Shown one piece after another: positions 8,838-17,933 of a stretch of 44,676 nt of DNA. This DNA is from CAYRJA01 sp964424455 (GTDB lineage: Bacteria > Bacteroidota > Bacteroidia > Chitinophagales > UBA10324). A program made the translations under genes and the position numbers. The notes beneath the pieces were generated by a model that saw only the letters and a list, made by a program, of their open reading frames with translations, ran no database searches and was not told where the DNA came from. Location: positions 1-44,676 of the forward strand of contig CAYRJA010000011.1 of assembly GCA_964424455.1 (NCBI GenBank), written 5' to 3'. Every line of letters starts with the position of its first letter. Position 1 is the first letter of the stretch.

Positions 8838-10964
8838 GTGAAGAAAGCAGTAAAGATTGCATTGGTAGGAAATCCTAACTGCGGAAAAACTTCGTTATTC
8901 AATGCACTAACAGGACTCAGGCAGAAAGTCGGAAACTTTGAAGGTGTTACAGTAGATAAGAAAACCGGCTTCATTTCTCTTTCCAAAGATCTGGAAGCTG
9001 CAATCATAGATTTACCGGGAACTTACAGTTTATATCCACGGCGTATTGACGAATTTATCGCCTACGATGTAATGCTTAATAAACAGAATGAATCCTATCC
9101 GGATATCATTGTCGTAGTAGCCGATGCCACTAACCTGAAACGCAACCTGCTTTTCTGTTCGCAGATTATTGATTTAAAAATTCCGGTAATCATTGCACTT
9201 AACATGCTTGATATTGCCGTCAGTAATAATATCAGGATTGATATTCCTGAATTACAAAAAGAACTGGGGGTAAAGGTGGTAGGCATAAATGCACGCGAAG
9301 GAGAAGGATTGCATGAATTGAAAAGTGCAATGAAGGAAATGAAGGAAACGCCGCGGATAAGAGAGGAAGATTTCATTAATATTCGTTCCATTGCCCCGGA
9401 AGTTACCGAAGAAATAAAAAATCTTACAGATGCCGGAAGTTATTACACTGCTTTTCAGTTTGCTAATAACTACAATAATATTTCCTGTCTGAGCAAAGAG
9501 CAGAAGCAGAAAATAAAATTAGTTCTCGAAAAATATCAATTCAGTCCGGCAAAATCGCAGGGTCAGGAAATTCTTCTTCGCTATGAACGAATCAGCCGGA
9601 TTATGTCGCAATGTGTAACACATGAATCTGCTGAAAACAGAAGTATGCGTGTTACATCGCGTATTGACCATATACTCACACATCCGGTTATCGGCTATGT
9701 CATTTTCCTTTTAATATTCTTTATTGTATTTCAAGCCATCTTCTCATGGGCAACCTACCCTATGGACTGGATTAACACCGCATTTATTTATCTCGGCGAT
9801 GCATTACACAAAGTTATTCCAGATGGATGGTTATCCAGTTTATTGATAGAAGGAGTATTGGCAGGAATTGGCGGTGTGGCGGTTTTCATTCCGCAAATCA
9901 TGCTGTTGTTTGGCTTCATCACTTTGCTTGAAGATACCGGCTACATGGCGCGTGTAAGTTTTCTGATGGACCGGCTGATGCGCAGTGTAGGATTGGGCGG
10001 CAAATCTACCGTACCGCTTATCAGCGGATTGGCTTGCGCAGTACCTGCAATCATGAGTACGCGCAACATAGAAAACTGGAAGGAAAGAATCATTACCATC
10101 ATGGTTACACCGTTACAAAGTTGTTCAGCACGGTTACCTGTTTATACTTTGCTCGTTGGATTTGCTGTGCCGGATTATAAAGTCCTGGGAATATTCAACC
10201 TACAGGGATTGGCTATGTTAGGGCTATACCTGCTCGGCTTTCTGATGGCAATGCTGTCTTCGCTTATTATGAAGATATTAATCAGGGCAAAAGATGCCAC
10301 ACACTTTGTAATGGAATTGCCCATTTATCGTGCTCCAAGATGGCGCAATGTAGGTGTTACAATGATAGAAAAAGCAAAAGTATTTGTAACAGAAGCGGGA
10401 AAAATTATTGTTGCCATTTCAGTTGTTCTTTGGTTTCTCGCTTCTTTCGGACCGGGCAATGAAATGAAAAAAATAGAAGAAAAATACCAACAGGCATCTG
10501 TTACAGCACAATTTTCTCCTCAGGAATTAGATAACCGGATACAAAGTGAAAAACTGGTTCATTCTTATGCAGGACATCTCGGAAGATGGATTGAACCGGC
10601 TATTGCTCCTATGGGATTCGATTGGAAAATCGGAATATCGCTTATCACTGCATTTGCTGCACGTGAAGTTTTTGTAGGAACTATGTCCACTATTTACAGT
10701 GTAGGATCGTCACAGGATCCGGACTTCTCCAAAATCCGGGAGCGAATGAGGGCAGATATTAACCCGAAAACCGGAGAACTTGTTTACTCGCGTGCAACAG
10801 CTATTTCACTGATGATATTTTTTGCTTTTGCCATGCAGTGCATGAGTACGGTTGCAGTTGTTCATAGGGAAACCAAAAGCTGGAAGTGGCCATTGATTCA
10901 GATATTTTATATGACCGCGCTTGCCTATATTGCAAGTACTATAGTGTACCAGTTGCTGAAATAA
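8838..10964 (+). CDS. feoB: Ferrous iron transporter B (GTPase-permease)
   Basis: Inner-membrane Fe2+ transporter of 708 residues. The N-terminal G-protein domain has G1 GNPNCGKTS (11-19), G3 DLPG (58-61) and G4 NMLD (122-125). A helical GDI-like spacer follows, then the membrane core with the two Gate regions (STVPLISGLACAVPAIMSTR and the ITAFAAREVFVGTMSTIYSV segment). Translation starts at GTG 8838, 15 bases after feoA; no better ATG exists, and the G1 motif is too close to the N-terminus to start later. No FeoC is seen. The 194 bases after it hold no gene. Confidence 0.96.
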   Translation: MKKAVKIALVGNPNCGKTSLFNALTGLRQKVGNFEGVTVDKKTGFISLSKDLEAAIIDLPGTYSLYPRRIDEFIAYDVMLNKQNESYPDIIVVVADATNLKRNLLFCSQIIDLKIPVIIALNMLDIAVSNNIRIDIPELQKELGVKVVGINAREGEGLHELKSAMKEMKETPRIREEDFINIRSIAPEVTEEIKNLTDAGSYYTAFQFANNYNNISCLSKEQKQKIKLVLEKYQFSPAKSQGQEILLRYERISRIMSQCVTHESAENRSMRVTSRIDHILTHPVIGYVIFLLIFFIVFQAIFSWATYPMDWINTAFIYLGDALHKVIPDGWLSSLLIEGVLAGIGGVAVFIPQIMLLFGFITLLEDTGYMARVSFLMDRLMRSVGLGGKSTVPLISGLACAVPAIMSTRNIENWKERIITIMVTPLQSCSARLPVYTLLVGFAVPDYKVLGIFNLQGLAMLGLYLLGFLMAMLSSLIMKILIRAKDATHFVMELPIYRAPRWRNVGVTMIEKAKVFVTEAGKIIVAISVVLWFLASFGPGNEMKKIEEKYQQASVTAQFSPQELDNRIQSEKLVHSYAGHLGRWIEPAIAPMGFDWKIGISLITAFAAREVFVGTMSTIYSVGSSQDPDFSKIRERMRADINPKTGELVYSRATAISLMIFFAFAMQCMSTVAVVHRETKSWKWPLIQIFYMTALAYIASTIVYQLLK

Positions 10965-11158
10965 TTATAAAGAACGAATTGAACGGGTAAATACGCCTTA
11001 ACTTCTGTTCTTATAGGATCTATCGTTGAATACATTGTGATTTTTCTCCTCTCAATTACATTCATCATTCACAATTTATAATTTTTCAACCTCTGCTATT
11101 AACCCCATTTCACACAATACACAAACAACCATTTCGTTTAACCTGAAAAAGCAAGCGT

Positions 11159-11779
11159 ATGAAAAACAGAACTCTTTTCTTCATCATCGCTTTATTCTTC
11201 ACCTGTAACACTTATGCACAACGAGTAAACAATAGCGGATGGTTATCACTCGGAGTACGAAGCACTTCAAGTGTTTTCAGCGATGATGGTTTTGGCACAG
11301 GAAGCGGCGCACAGTTCCGTATTCAGCTCAGCAATCAGGTAAACACCGATTGGTTTGCCGATTACATTATGGTAAATGCTGATAAGGGTGTACGAAGCGA
11401 GTTTTATCATATCGGGTGGTCGGTTGTTTTTTATCCGTTCCCACAAATGAATTACCCTGAATACAAACTTCAGCCCTTTATACTTGCCGGTCATTGTTTT
11501 GATTACAACAAGAAAACAGTGTTACAGCATCCGGAAATAAATAAAGACAGATGGGGTTCAGCAGCACAGGCAGGCATCGGCACACATATTAACCTCACAC
11601 AGCGCTTTGATGTTACACTAATGACTCAATATATGTTTCACTTAACAAAAGAGTTAGAAGCAGAAAAAAATTTGGAAGGTATTTATACTATTGAAGAAAG
11701 TCCCGGCTCTGCTTTGGAAGGTCATTTACTCGCAACTGTTGGTCTTAACTACAAAATTTTTAAACTATGGAAAAGATAA
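11159..11779 (+). CDS. Outer-membrane beta-barrel protein (hypothetical)
   Basis: A 206-residue exported protein with Sec signal MKNRTLFFIIALFFTCNTYA and an AQ cleavage site. Alternating hydrophobic/polar strands and the closing LLATVGLNYKIFKLWKR are typical of small Bacteroidota outer-membrane barrels. I cannot assign a ligand or pathway. Its last 13 bases overlap the next gene, so the two are translationally linked and probably function together. Copies of the TGTTACAG motif at 11203 and 11520 lie inside it. Confidence 0.75.
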   Translation: MKNRTLFFIIALFFTCNTYAQRVNNSGWLSLGVRSTSSVFSDDGFGTGSGAQFRIQLSNQVNTDWFADYIMVNADKGVRSEFYHIGWSVVFYPFPQMNYPEYKLQPFILAGHCFDYNKKTVLQHPEINKDRWGSAAQAGIGTHINLTQRFDVTLMTQYMFHLTKELEAEKNLEGIYTIEESPGSALEGHLLATVGLNYKIFKLWKR

Positions 11780-12366
11780 AATGGTTGTTTGCTGTTACAC
11801 TTATTGGCTGCTCCCCTTTTGTTCATGCACAGTCATCTGATTTTATCCGTGCTGGATTAATCAGAACACAACTCACACTCAGTCCGTCTTTTATGTTTGG
11901 AGACAGACAGTCCTACTTCTACCTGCACGGAACTCTTGAAGCATACCTTGAAAGTAAAGTATCATTTGCAGGCGATACTTATTTCTTTCTGAATGATATT
12001 GAAACAGGTAACAGCAAATTCGATTACAATCACAGCATTTTTGCTGGCGCTAATTATCACTTCACTCATAACCTGAGTGATTTTTATGTAGGTATTCAAC
12101 CAGGATTTTCAATAACCAAGTTAAACGGAGCCGATATAAAAATTACAGAGGAAGGTATAATTACCTCAACTGTAACACATACAGGAGTGAACCCTTTGTT
12201 TTCTGTTGTAACAGGTTACAATTACTATATCTATAAATTCTTCAACCTGTTTATTCAGACAAGATTAGTAAGCGGTCAGCATAGTTACGATATTCAGAAG
12301 TCGTTAACAGAACTTCGCTTCTCTGCAGGTCTTGGATTTAATGTGAATACAAAAAAGAGGAAGTAG
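11767..12366 (+). CDS. Outer-membrane beta-barrel protein (hypothetical), paired with the preceding gene
   Basis: A 199-residue exported protein with signal peptide MEKIKWLFAVTLIGCSPFVHAQ. The mature part has aromatic-rich barrel strands (FAGANYHFTH, FYVGIQPGFSITKL, VVTGYNYYIYKFFNLFIQTRL) and ends LRFSAGLGFNVNTKKRK. Its ATG lies inside the previous gene (13-base overlap). The similar size and topology suggest two related small barrels, although direct sequence identity is low by eye. Function unknown. Confidence 0.75.
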   Translation: MEKIKWLFAVTLIGCSPFVHAQSSDFIRAGLIRTQLTLSPSFMFGDRQSYFYLHGTLEAYLESKVSFAGDTYFFLNDIETGNSKFDYNHSIFAGANYHFTHNLSDFYVGIQPGFSITKLNGADIKITEEGIITSTVTHTGVNPLFSVVTGYNYYIYKFFNLFIQTRLVSGQHSYDIQKSLTELRFSAGLGFNVNTKKRK

Positions 12367-12424
12367 TAACACTGCTTCCATCAGGAGCATTCTTTCTGTT
12401 ACACTGTTGTCTTATTATTTTATC

Positions 12425-12432
12425 TATATTTG
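12425..12432 (+). promoter_or_regulatory. Candidate -7 element upstream of the SBBP protein gene (TATATTTG)
   Basis: TATATTTG matches TAnnTTTG and ends 17 bases before the ATG at 12450. The -33 region has no good TTTG at the usual distance (a TTG at 12407 is too close), so the match rests on the -7 box. Confidence 0.45.
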
Positions 12433-12449
12433 AACTCTTTACTTTATAG

Positions 12450-14996
12450 ATGAGATTCTGCCATTTTCTTTTGTTAGCATTACTCCTTTGCAATGCTGTT
12501 GGCTTTACTGCCATTGCTCAGCCAAAATTTGAATGGGCAAAACAAATGGGAGGCACCTCTTCGAGTTCAGCGCCTTCTGATGTCGGAAAAAGCATAGCAC
12601 TGGATAAGTCAGGCAATGTTTATGTTACAGGTAATTTCTGGGGCAATGCTGATTTCCTGTCAGGCGCAGGTACATTTTATCTTAATTCAGCAGGGGCAAG
12701 CGATGTTTTTATTTGTAAGCTGAGAAACAACGGAGATTCTGTTTGGGCAAAACAATTTTCCGGAGCCAATTATAATAATGGTAATCATATTGCTGTGGAC
12801 GGAAAAGGAAATATTTACATTGCAGGAAGTTTCCAAGCTGTTACAGATTTTGATCCGGGCAGTAGCGTACATGCGTTAACGCCGAAAGGATATCAGGATG
12901 CGTTTGTCTGTAAACTCGATTCCAATGGAAATTTTATTTGGGCAAAACAATTTGGCGGCGAAGTTCAGGCGGTTGATCAGTGTGAAGCATTGGGGGTAGC
13001 GGTTGATTCCATAGGAAATGTCTTAACAACCGGTTGTATTTATTATGGGAAAGCGGATTTTGATCCGGGTCCCGATAACTTTACACTAACTACTGCTGGA
13101 GATATTGACATATTTATCAGTAAATTAGATAGCTCAGGAAATTTTGTCTGGGCAAAAAGGATTGGCGGAACGAAAAGAGAGATGCCAGGTAAGATTGCAT
13201 GTGAACAGAACGGAAATATTTACCTCACTGGATATTTTATCGGAAACGTTGATTTTGATCCGGGTCCGGGTACCAGCATGTTAAGCGCTTCACCATCCTC
13301 AAAGGATATTTTTATATGCAAGCTCAATAGTGATGGAACACTCTCATGGGCGAATAGGTTTGGTGTTACAAATGGAGAGGATATAGGTCGTGATATTTCT
13401 GTTGACCATCGGGGGAATGTTTATGCAACCGGAACTTTTTATTATGGAGGAACCGATTTTGATCCGGGTCCCGGTACTTACATTTTAAATTCACAAACCG
13501 GTTCAGATGTATTTATTTGTAAGTATGATTCTTCGGGGAATTTTATTTGGGCAAAAAGTATAGGCGGAACAGGGCTACAGACCATTGCTTATTCTATTGC
13601 TGTAACAGGCGGCACCGTCAGCATTACCGGCTCCTTTGGCGGCAAATCGGGGAAAGCAGTGGATTTTGATCCGGGTCCCGGTGTACTCAATTTGTTTTGC
13701 AACCTCGGAAGTTCAAGTAACAGCATAAATATTTTCGTTGACCAATTGGATACCGCCGGTAATTTCATTGGTGCAGGACAGATGGGTGGACCAACCGGAA
13801 TAACTACCAATACGGGTTTTGGCATTGCATCAGATGCGAGTGGAAACATGTACACTACAGGTCAGTTCGTTTCAACGGCGGATTTTAATCCCGACTCTCT
13901 ATCTTCCTATTATCTGAGTACGACCAATGCCCTTGACGATGAAGACATCTTTGTAAGCAAACTGTCCTGTAAGAAAAAAGTGGAACAAACACCGCCTGTA
14001 GCAAAGTTTGAATCAGGAGACACTATTATTTGCAGCAATGGATGTATTCATTTTACCAATCAAAGTACTGATGCAGATTCCATAGAGTGGAGGTTTGAAG
14101 GCGCTTCACCTTCGGTCAGCAACGAGAAGAATCCTCAGACCATCTGTTACAGTAATCCGGGAGAATATAGTGTAACCTTAATTACAGCTAATACGAGCGG
14201 GAAAGACACCTTAATAAAGACGGGATACATTAAGGTGGTGAATCAACCGGAGTCGGGAATCATCAATTCTTCCGCTGATACCATTTGTGCCGGCTCAGCG
14301 ATACAATTAGGTGTTACAGGAAGTTCCGGCACAGTCCAATGGCAACGCTCTTTAGCTCAGACCGGCTTCTCTGATATTTCCGGGGCTACTGATTCAGTTT
14401 ACAGTTCTATCCCTACTGAAACAACTTATTATCGTGTTACAGTGAATAATGGCTATTGTATAGATAGTTCATCCATAAAGAAAATAACTGTGTTACAGTC
14501 ACCGGTGGCGCTTTTTACAAACACAAATACAGATTGGGAAGTGGCGTTTAATTCCACAGGAAGTTCTGCAGATGTAACATCGTGGCATTGGGATTTTGGA
14601 GACGATACTTTTAGCCCACTTCCGCATCCTGTTCACACTTATTCCTATTCGGCAGTATTTAATGTTTGCCTGACAGTATCTAACGGCTCTAATTGTTCTT
14701 TCACATTTTGTAAGGACATTACAGTTGAAATCAGCACTGGATACTCTTCTGAAGGGAAAGATCTGCAAAAGAATATATTCTTCAACCCGGCTAATCGGTC
14801 AATCATTATTTCGCCTGCATCAACCAATCAGAATGGCGAATTAAAGATTTATAATCTGACAGGACAGATAGTTTATTCAACTAAAATCACTTCAGCACAA
14901 ACTGTAACAGTCGGTGATCTTCCATCAGGAGTTTATTTTCTGAGCTGGAGGCAGAAGGATAAAACAGAAGTGAAGAAGATAATTGTTGTCCGTTAA
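12450..14996 (+). CDS. SBBP-repeat / PKD-domain secreted protein with T9SS type A sorting domain
   Basis: An 848-residue exported cargo protein. Signal peptide about 1-24. Residues about 25-510 hold seven or so beta-propeller-type SBBP repeats, each with a GNxYxTGxF strand and most ending DFDPGPG, plus recurring FxWAKxxGG strands. A PKD-like domain (about 515-598), an Ig-like segment with QWQRS (about 600-685) and a second PKD domain with WHWDFGDD (about 686-765) follow. The last 80 or so residues are a T9SS type A sorting domain (LKIYNLTGQIVYS, then GVYFLSWRQKD, ending KKIIVVR). It should be released or anchored at the cell surface by the type IX system; adhesion or matrix roles are plausible but not shown. 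Several TGTTACAG copies lie in it. Confidence 0.88.
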   Translation: MRFCHFLLLALLLCNAVGFTAIAQPKFEWAKQMGGTSSSSAPSDVGKSIALDKSGNVYVTGNFWGNADFLSGAGTFYLNSAGASDVFICKLRNNGDSVWAKQFSGANYNNGNHIAVDGKGNIYIAGSFQAVTDFDPGSSVHALTPKGYQDAFVCKLDSNGNFIWAKQFGGEVQAVDQCEALGVAVDSIGNVLTTGCIYYGKADFDPGPDNFTLTTAGDIDIFISKLDSSGNFVWAKRIGGTKREMPGKIACEQNGNIYLTGYFIGNVDFDPGPGTSMLSASPSSKDIFICKLNSDGTLSWANRFGVTNGEDIGRDISVDHRGNVYATGTFYYGGTDFDPGPGTYILNSQTGSDVFICKYDSSGNFIWAKSIGGTGLQTIAYSIAVTGGTVSITGSFGGKSGKAVDFDPGPGVLNLFCNLGSSSNSINIFVDQLDTAGNFIGAGQMGGPTGITTNTGFGIASDASGNMYTTGQFVSTADFNPDSLSSYYLSTTNALDDEDIFVSKLSCKKKVEQTPPVAKFESGDTIICSNGCIHFTNQSTDADSIEWRFEGASPSVSNEKNPQTICYSNPGEYSVTLITANTSGKDTLIKTGYIKVVNQPESGIINSSADTICAGSAIQLGVTGSSGTVQWQRSLAQTGFSDISGATDSVYSSIPTETTYYRVTVNNGYCIDSSSIKKITVLQSPVALFTNTNTDWEVAFNSTGSSADVTSWHWDFGDDTFSPLPHPVHTYSYSAVFNVCLTVSNGSNCSFTFCKDITVEISTGYSSEGKDLQKNIFFNPANRSIIISPASTNQNGELKIYNLTGQIVYSTKITSAQTVTVGDLPSGVYFLSWRQKDKTEVKKIIVVR
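12847..13680 (+). repeat. Near-identical DNA segments coding the DFDPGPG repeat
   Basis: The 16-mer ATTTTGATCCGGGTCC occurs four times, beginning near 13059, 13252, 13457 and 13664, with a partial copy near 12848 (ATTTTGATCCGGGC). All are in the same codon phase. The flanks are far less alike, so identity at synonymous positions is confined to the motif. Confidence 0.7.
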
Positions 14997-15270
14997 GCAC
15001 TTTCCGGTTTCATCTGTTTTATTCTTATCCCCCGTTTTGAAAATCTGTATGTGTTTGGCAATTTCTCTCTTATGCAGAGCAGAACTAAATCCGGCAGTAC
15101 AAACTTCGGGAGTTATCAGGGATCAAATGATTTATATATTAACCCAGAATAAACTTTCTTTGCATCCGGTTGTTTGATAACTGTTACAGCTAAATGAAGA
15201 ACGTACACCGATTACTAATAGATGCTGTGCTGTTTTCAGGGATAACAACAATCAAGTTAAACACGATACA
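14997..15270. other. Intergenic stretch with one motif copy
   Basis: There are 274 bases between the SBBP gene and the first M16 gene. I find no convincing gene, terminator or TAnnTTTG promoter. It contains one complete CTGTTACAG (15181-15189), one of the few copies outside coding sequence. Confidence 0.4.
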
Positions 15271-16509
15271 ATGATAACTTTTGAAAAATTCTCTCTGCCT
15301 AATGGTTTGCGGGTACTGGTACACGAAGATAGCTCCACTCCACTGGCGGCATTCAACCTTTTGTACAATGTTGGCGCTCGCGATGAATCGCCGGATAAAA
15401 CCGGGTTTGCACACTTGTTTGAGCATCTGATGTTTGGCGGCTCGGCAAATATTCCGTCGTTCGATGAACCGCTTCAGAAAGCAGGCGGTGAAAACAATGC
15501 ATTCACTTCAAACGATGTTACAGACTACTATGAAACGCTTCCTGCACATAATCTGGAAACAGCTTTCTGGTTAGAAAGTGACCGTATGATGGGATTGGAT
15601 TTTGATGGGCGTGCATTGGAAGTGCAGCGAAAGGTGGTGTGTGAAGAATTCAAAGAACACTACATCAATCAACCCTATGGCGATGTGTGGCACAAGCTGC
15701 GTCCGCTGGCTTATACAGCACATCCTTATCAATGGGCTACTATCGGCAAAGAACTCCGACATGTGGAAGAAGCAACGAAAGAAGATGTAAAGAATTTTTT
15801 CTTTACCCATTACCGACCGAACAATGCCATTTTAGTAGTGGCGGGAAATGTGAAAGCAGATAGTGTAAAAGCACTGGCTGAAAAATGGTTTGGCAATATT
15901 CCTGCGGGTGTTACAGTAAAAAGAAACCTGCCTAAAGAACCCAAACAGACAGAGTCCCGCTCAATGACTGTTCATGCTGATGTGCCGCTTGATGCGATAT
16001 ACAAAGCATACCACATGCCGGCGCGCCTCGATAAAAATTATTATGCAGTGGATTTGATATCCGATATCCTGTCGGGTGGAAAATCATCCCGCTTTTATGA
16101 AATACTGGTGAAGGAAAAGAAGTTGTTCAGCGAAATCAATGCCTATATTACCGGCAATATTGACCCCGGGTTGTTTGTGATTGATGGCAAGTTGACTAAA
16201 GGAGTGAAGATGCAGGAAGCCGAAGAAGCAATCAATGAAGAACTAAAAAAAATCTGCGAACAAAAAGTATCTGATAGGGAATTACAGAAGGTAAAAAATA
16301 AAGTAGAGTCGCAAATGGAGTTTGCTGAAATGGGAGTGCTGAACAAAGCCATGAACCTTGCTTTTGCAGAACTGCTTGGCAACCCTGATTTAGTGAATGA
16401 AGAGAAACAATTCTATCTTTCTGTAACACCTGAACGCCTGCAATGGCAGGCACAGGAAGTTTTCAGGGATACCAACTGTTCAACGCTTTACTATTTCTCC
16501 AATCAATAG
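15271..16509 (+). CDS. M16 family zinc metallopeptidase (catalytic subunit)
   Basis: A 412-residue pitrilysin-family peptidase. The inverted zinc motif HxxEH is intact (H48-LF-E51-H52 in GFAHLFEHLMF), and the distal glutamate ligand lies in the VVCEEFKE segment (about 122-129). It has no obvious signal peptide; it starts MITFEKFSLPNGLRV at the ATG at 15271. Together with the next gene it forms the common bacterial arrangement of an active and an inactive M16 subunit that close around a peptide. Substrates are unknown; processing or degradation of short peptides is typical. Confidence 0.92.
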   Translation: MITFEKFSLPNGLRVLVHEDSSTPLAAFNLLYNVGARDESPDKTGFAHLFEHLMFGGSANIPSFDEPLQKAGGENNAFTSNDVTDYYETLPAHNLETAFWLESDRMMGLDFDGRALEVQRKVVCEEFKEHYINQPYGDVWHKLRPLAYTAHPYQWATIGKELRHVEEATKEDVKNFFFTHYRPNNAILVVAGNVKADSVKALAEKWFGNIPAGVTVKRNLPKEPKQTESRSMTVHADVPLDAIYKAYHMPARLDKNYYAVDLISDILSGGKSSRFYEILVKEKKLFSEINAYITGNIDPGLFVIDGKLTKGVKMQEAEEAINEELKKICEQKVSDRELQKVKNKVESQMEFAEMGVLNKAMNLAFAELLGNPDLVNEEKQFYLSVTPERLQWQAQEVFRDTNCSTLYYFSNQ

Positions 16510-16638
16510 AATATTTACAAAATCACAGTCAGCGATTGATCGTTTTTATCGCTGCACAGGAAGCGATACTCTTCCCAGCTTTGTCTTAATCTGTAACCTA
16601 TTCCCTGTGTAATTCCTTTTATGGTAAATTTACGCCCT

Positions 16639-17922
16639 ATGATAGATGTAAATAGAAAAGAGCCACCGGCGCTTCATGAAGTATCTTCCATTGAGTTGCC
16701 GGCAATTCAATTATTTCAATTTTCCAATGGAATTCCGGCTTACATTATCAATGCAGGCAGTCAGGATGTTTTGAAACTTGAGTTTATTTTTAAAGCGGGC
16801 AGATGGAATGAACAGGGAAAAGGAGTGGCAGCAGCAGTAAGCGCTCTGCTGAAAGACGGAACTTCCGAACGCAGCTCTAATGAGATTTCAGACTTTATTG
16901 AATTTTATGGAGCCACATTGAACACACAGGCATTTATTGACAACAGTTCTGTAATACTCTTCACACTCAATAAATATTTAGACAAACTGCTTCCGTTGGT
17001 AAAAGAAATTCTGACAGAAGCTATTTTTCCGGAGAAAGAAATGGGTATCTATGTTCAAAACAGTAAGCAAAGACTACTGGTAAATCTGGAAAAGGTTGAG
17101 TTTCTCGGACAGAGGAAATTTACAGAAGCATTGTTTGGGAAAAATCACCCGATTGGATATACCACTTCAACAGAAGACCTGGATCACTTGAAAACGGATG
17201 TGTTACAGCAATTTCATCGGGAGTATTTCTGCAGCGATAACTGTAAAATTATTCTCTCGGGAAAAGTTGAACAGCCAACTGTGGATGCGGTAGAAAAACT
17301 TTTCGGCGGAGATGACTGGCATTCAGATATACGGCTGAAAACTTCTATTGAATTAAATCCGTCAGCAGAAAAAAAATTTTATGAAGCAAAACAGGATGCA
17401 GTTCAGTCAGCTATCCGAATCGGAAAAAGATTTGTAAGTAAAAAACATCCCGACTATCCAAAACTGAAAGTACTGAACACAGTTTTAGGCGGTTACTTCG
17501 GCTCCCGGTTAATGTCCAATCTGCGGGAAGACAAAGGATACTGTTATGGTGTATTTTCCTCGATGGTTCCTTTTGTAGAAGATGCTTACTTCTGTATTTC
17601 CACCGAAGTAGGAGCAGATGTTACAGAAAGGGCTGTACTTGAAATTTATACTGAACTGAATTTACTATGTAATGAACAGATTCCTGAAGAAGAGTTGAAT
17701 ATTGTAAAGAGTTTTACCATAGGAACTCTGCTCGCCGATGTAGATGGTCCTTTTAATGCCTCAGAAGTGCTGCGTGGATTGGTTGCACATGATTTAACTG
17801 AGAATTTCTTTTACGACAATATAGCTCAGATACGCAGCGTTACTCCGAAGGAGCTGCAACAATTAGCTTGTAAGTATTTTGCGCCGGAAACACTGACTGA
17901 GGTGGTAATAGGGAAATTATAA
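16639..17922 (+). CDS. M16 family peptidase-like protein (non-catalytic partner)
   Basis: A 427-residue M16 homologue. Where the active subunit has HxxEH, this one reads KGVAAAVSALLKDGTSE (about 61-77), so it lacks zinc ligands and should be inactive. The C-terminal M16 domain is recognisable (LGGYFGSRLMSNLREDKGYCYGVFSS), including the Arg/Tyr pair that binds substrate in the partner's active site. I choose the ATG at 16639 because MIDVNRKEPP aligns with what I know of family N-termini; an ATG at 16621 would add six residues. It is codirectional with the catalytic gene after 129 bases. Confidence 0.88.
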   Translation: MIDVNRKEPPALHEVSSIELPAIQLFQFSNGIPAYIINAGSQDVLKLEFIFKAGRWNEQGKGVAAAVSALLKDGTSERSSNEISDFIEFYGATLNTQAFIDNSSVILFTLNKYLDKLLPLVKEILTEAIFPEKEMGIYVQNSKQRLLVNLEKVEFLGQRKFTEALFGKNHPIGYTTSTEDLDHLKTDVLQQFHREYFCSDNCKIILSGKVEQPTVDAVEKLFGGDDWHSDIRLKTSIELNPSAEKKFYEAKQDAVQSAIRIGKRFVSKKHPDYPKLKVLNTVLGGYFGSRLMSNLREDKGYCYGVFSSMVPFVEDAYFCISTEVGADVTERAVLEIYTELNLLCNEQIPEEELNIVKSFTIGTLLADVDGPFNASEVLRGLVAHDLTENFFYDNIAQIRSVTPKELQQLACKYFAPETLTEVVIGKL

Positions 17923-17933
17923 ACTGTAACAGA

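Noticed and set aside
12847..13680. CRISPR-like array in the SBBP gene
   Set aside because: The repeated segments are only 16 bases, at uneven spacing of roughly 190-210 bases, and all are in one reading frame coding a protein repeat.
14983..15177. A 64-codon open frame after the SBBP gene
   Set aside because: It begins inside the end of the SBBP gene and has no leader or family resemblance; its hydrophobic stretch comes from a T-rich region.
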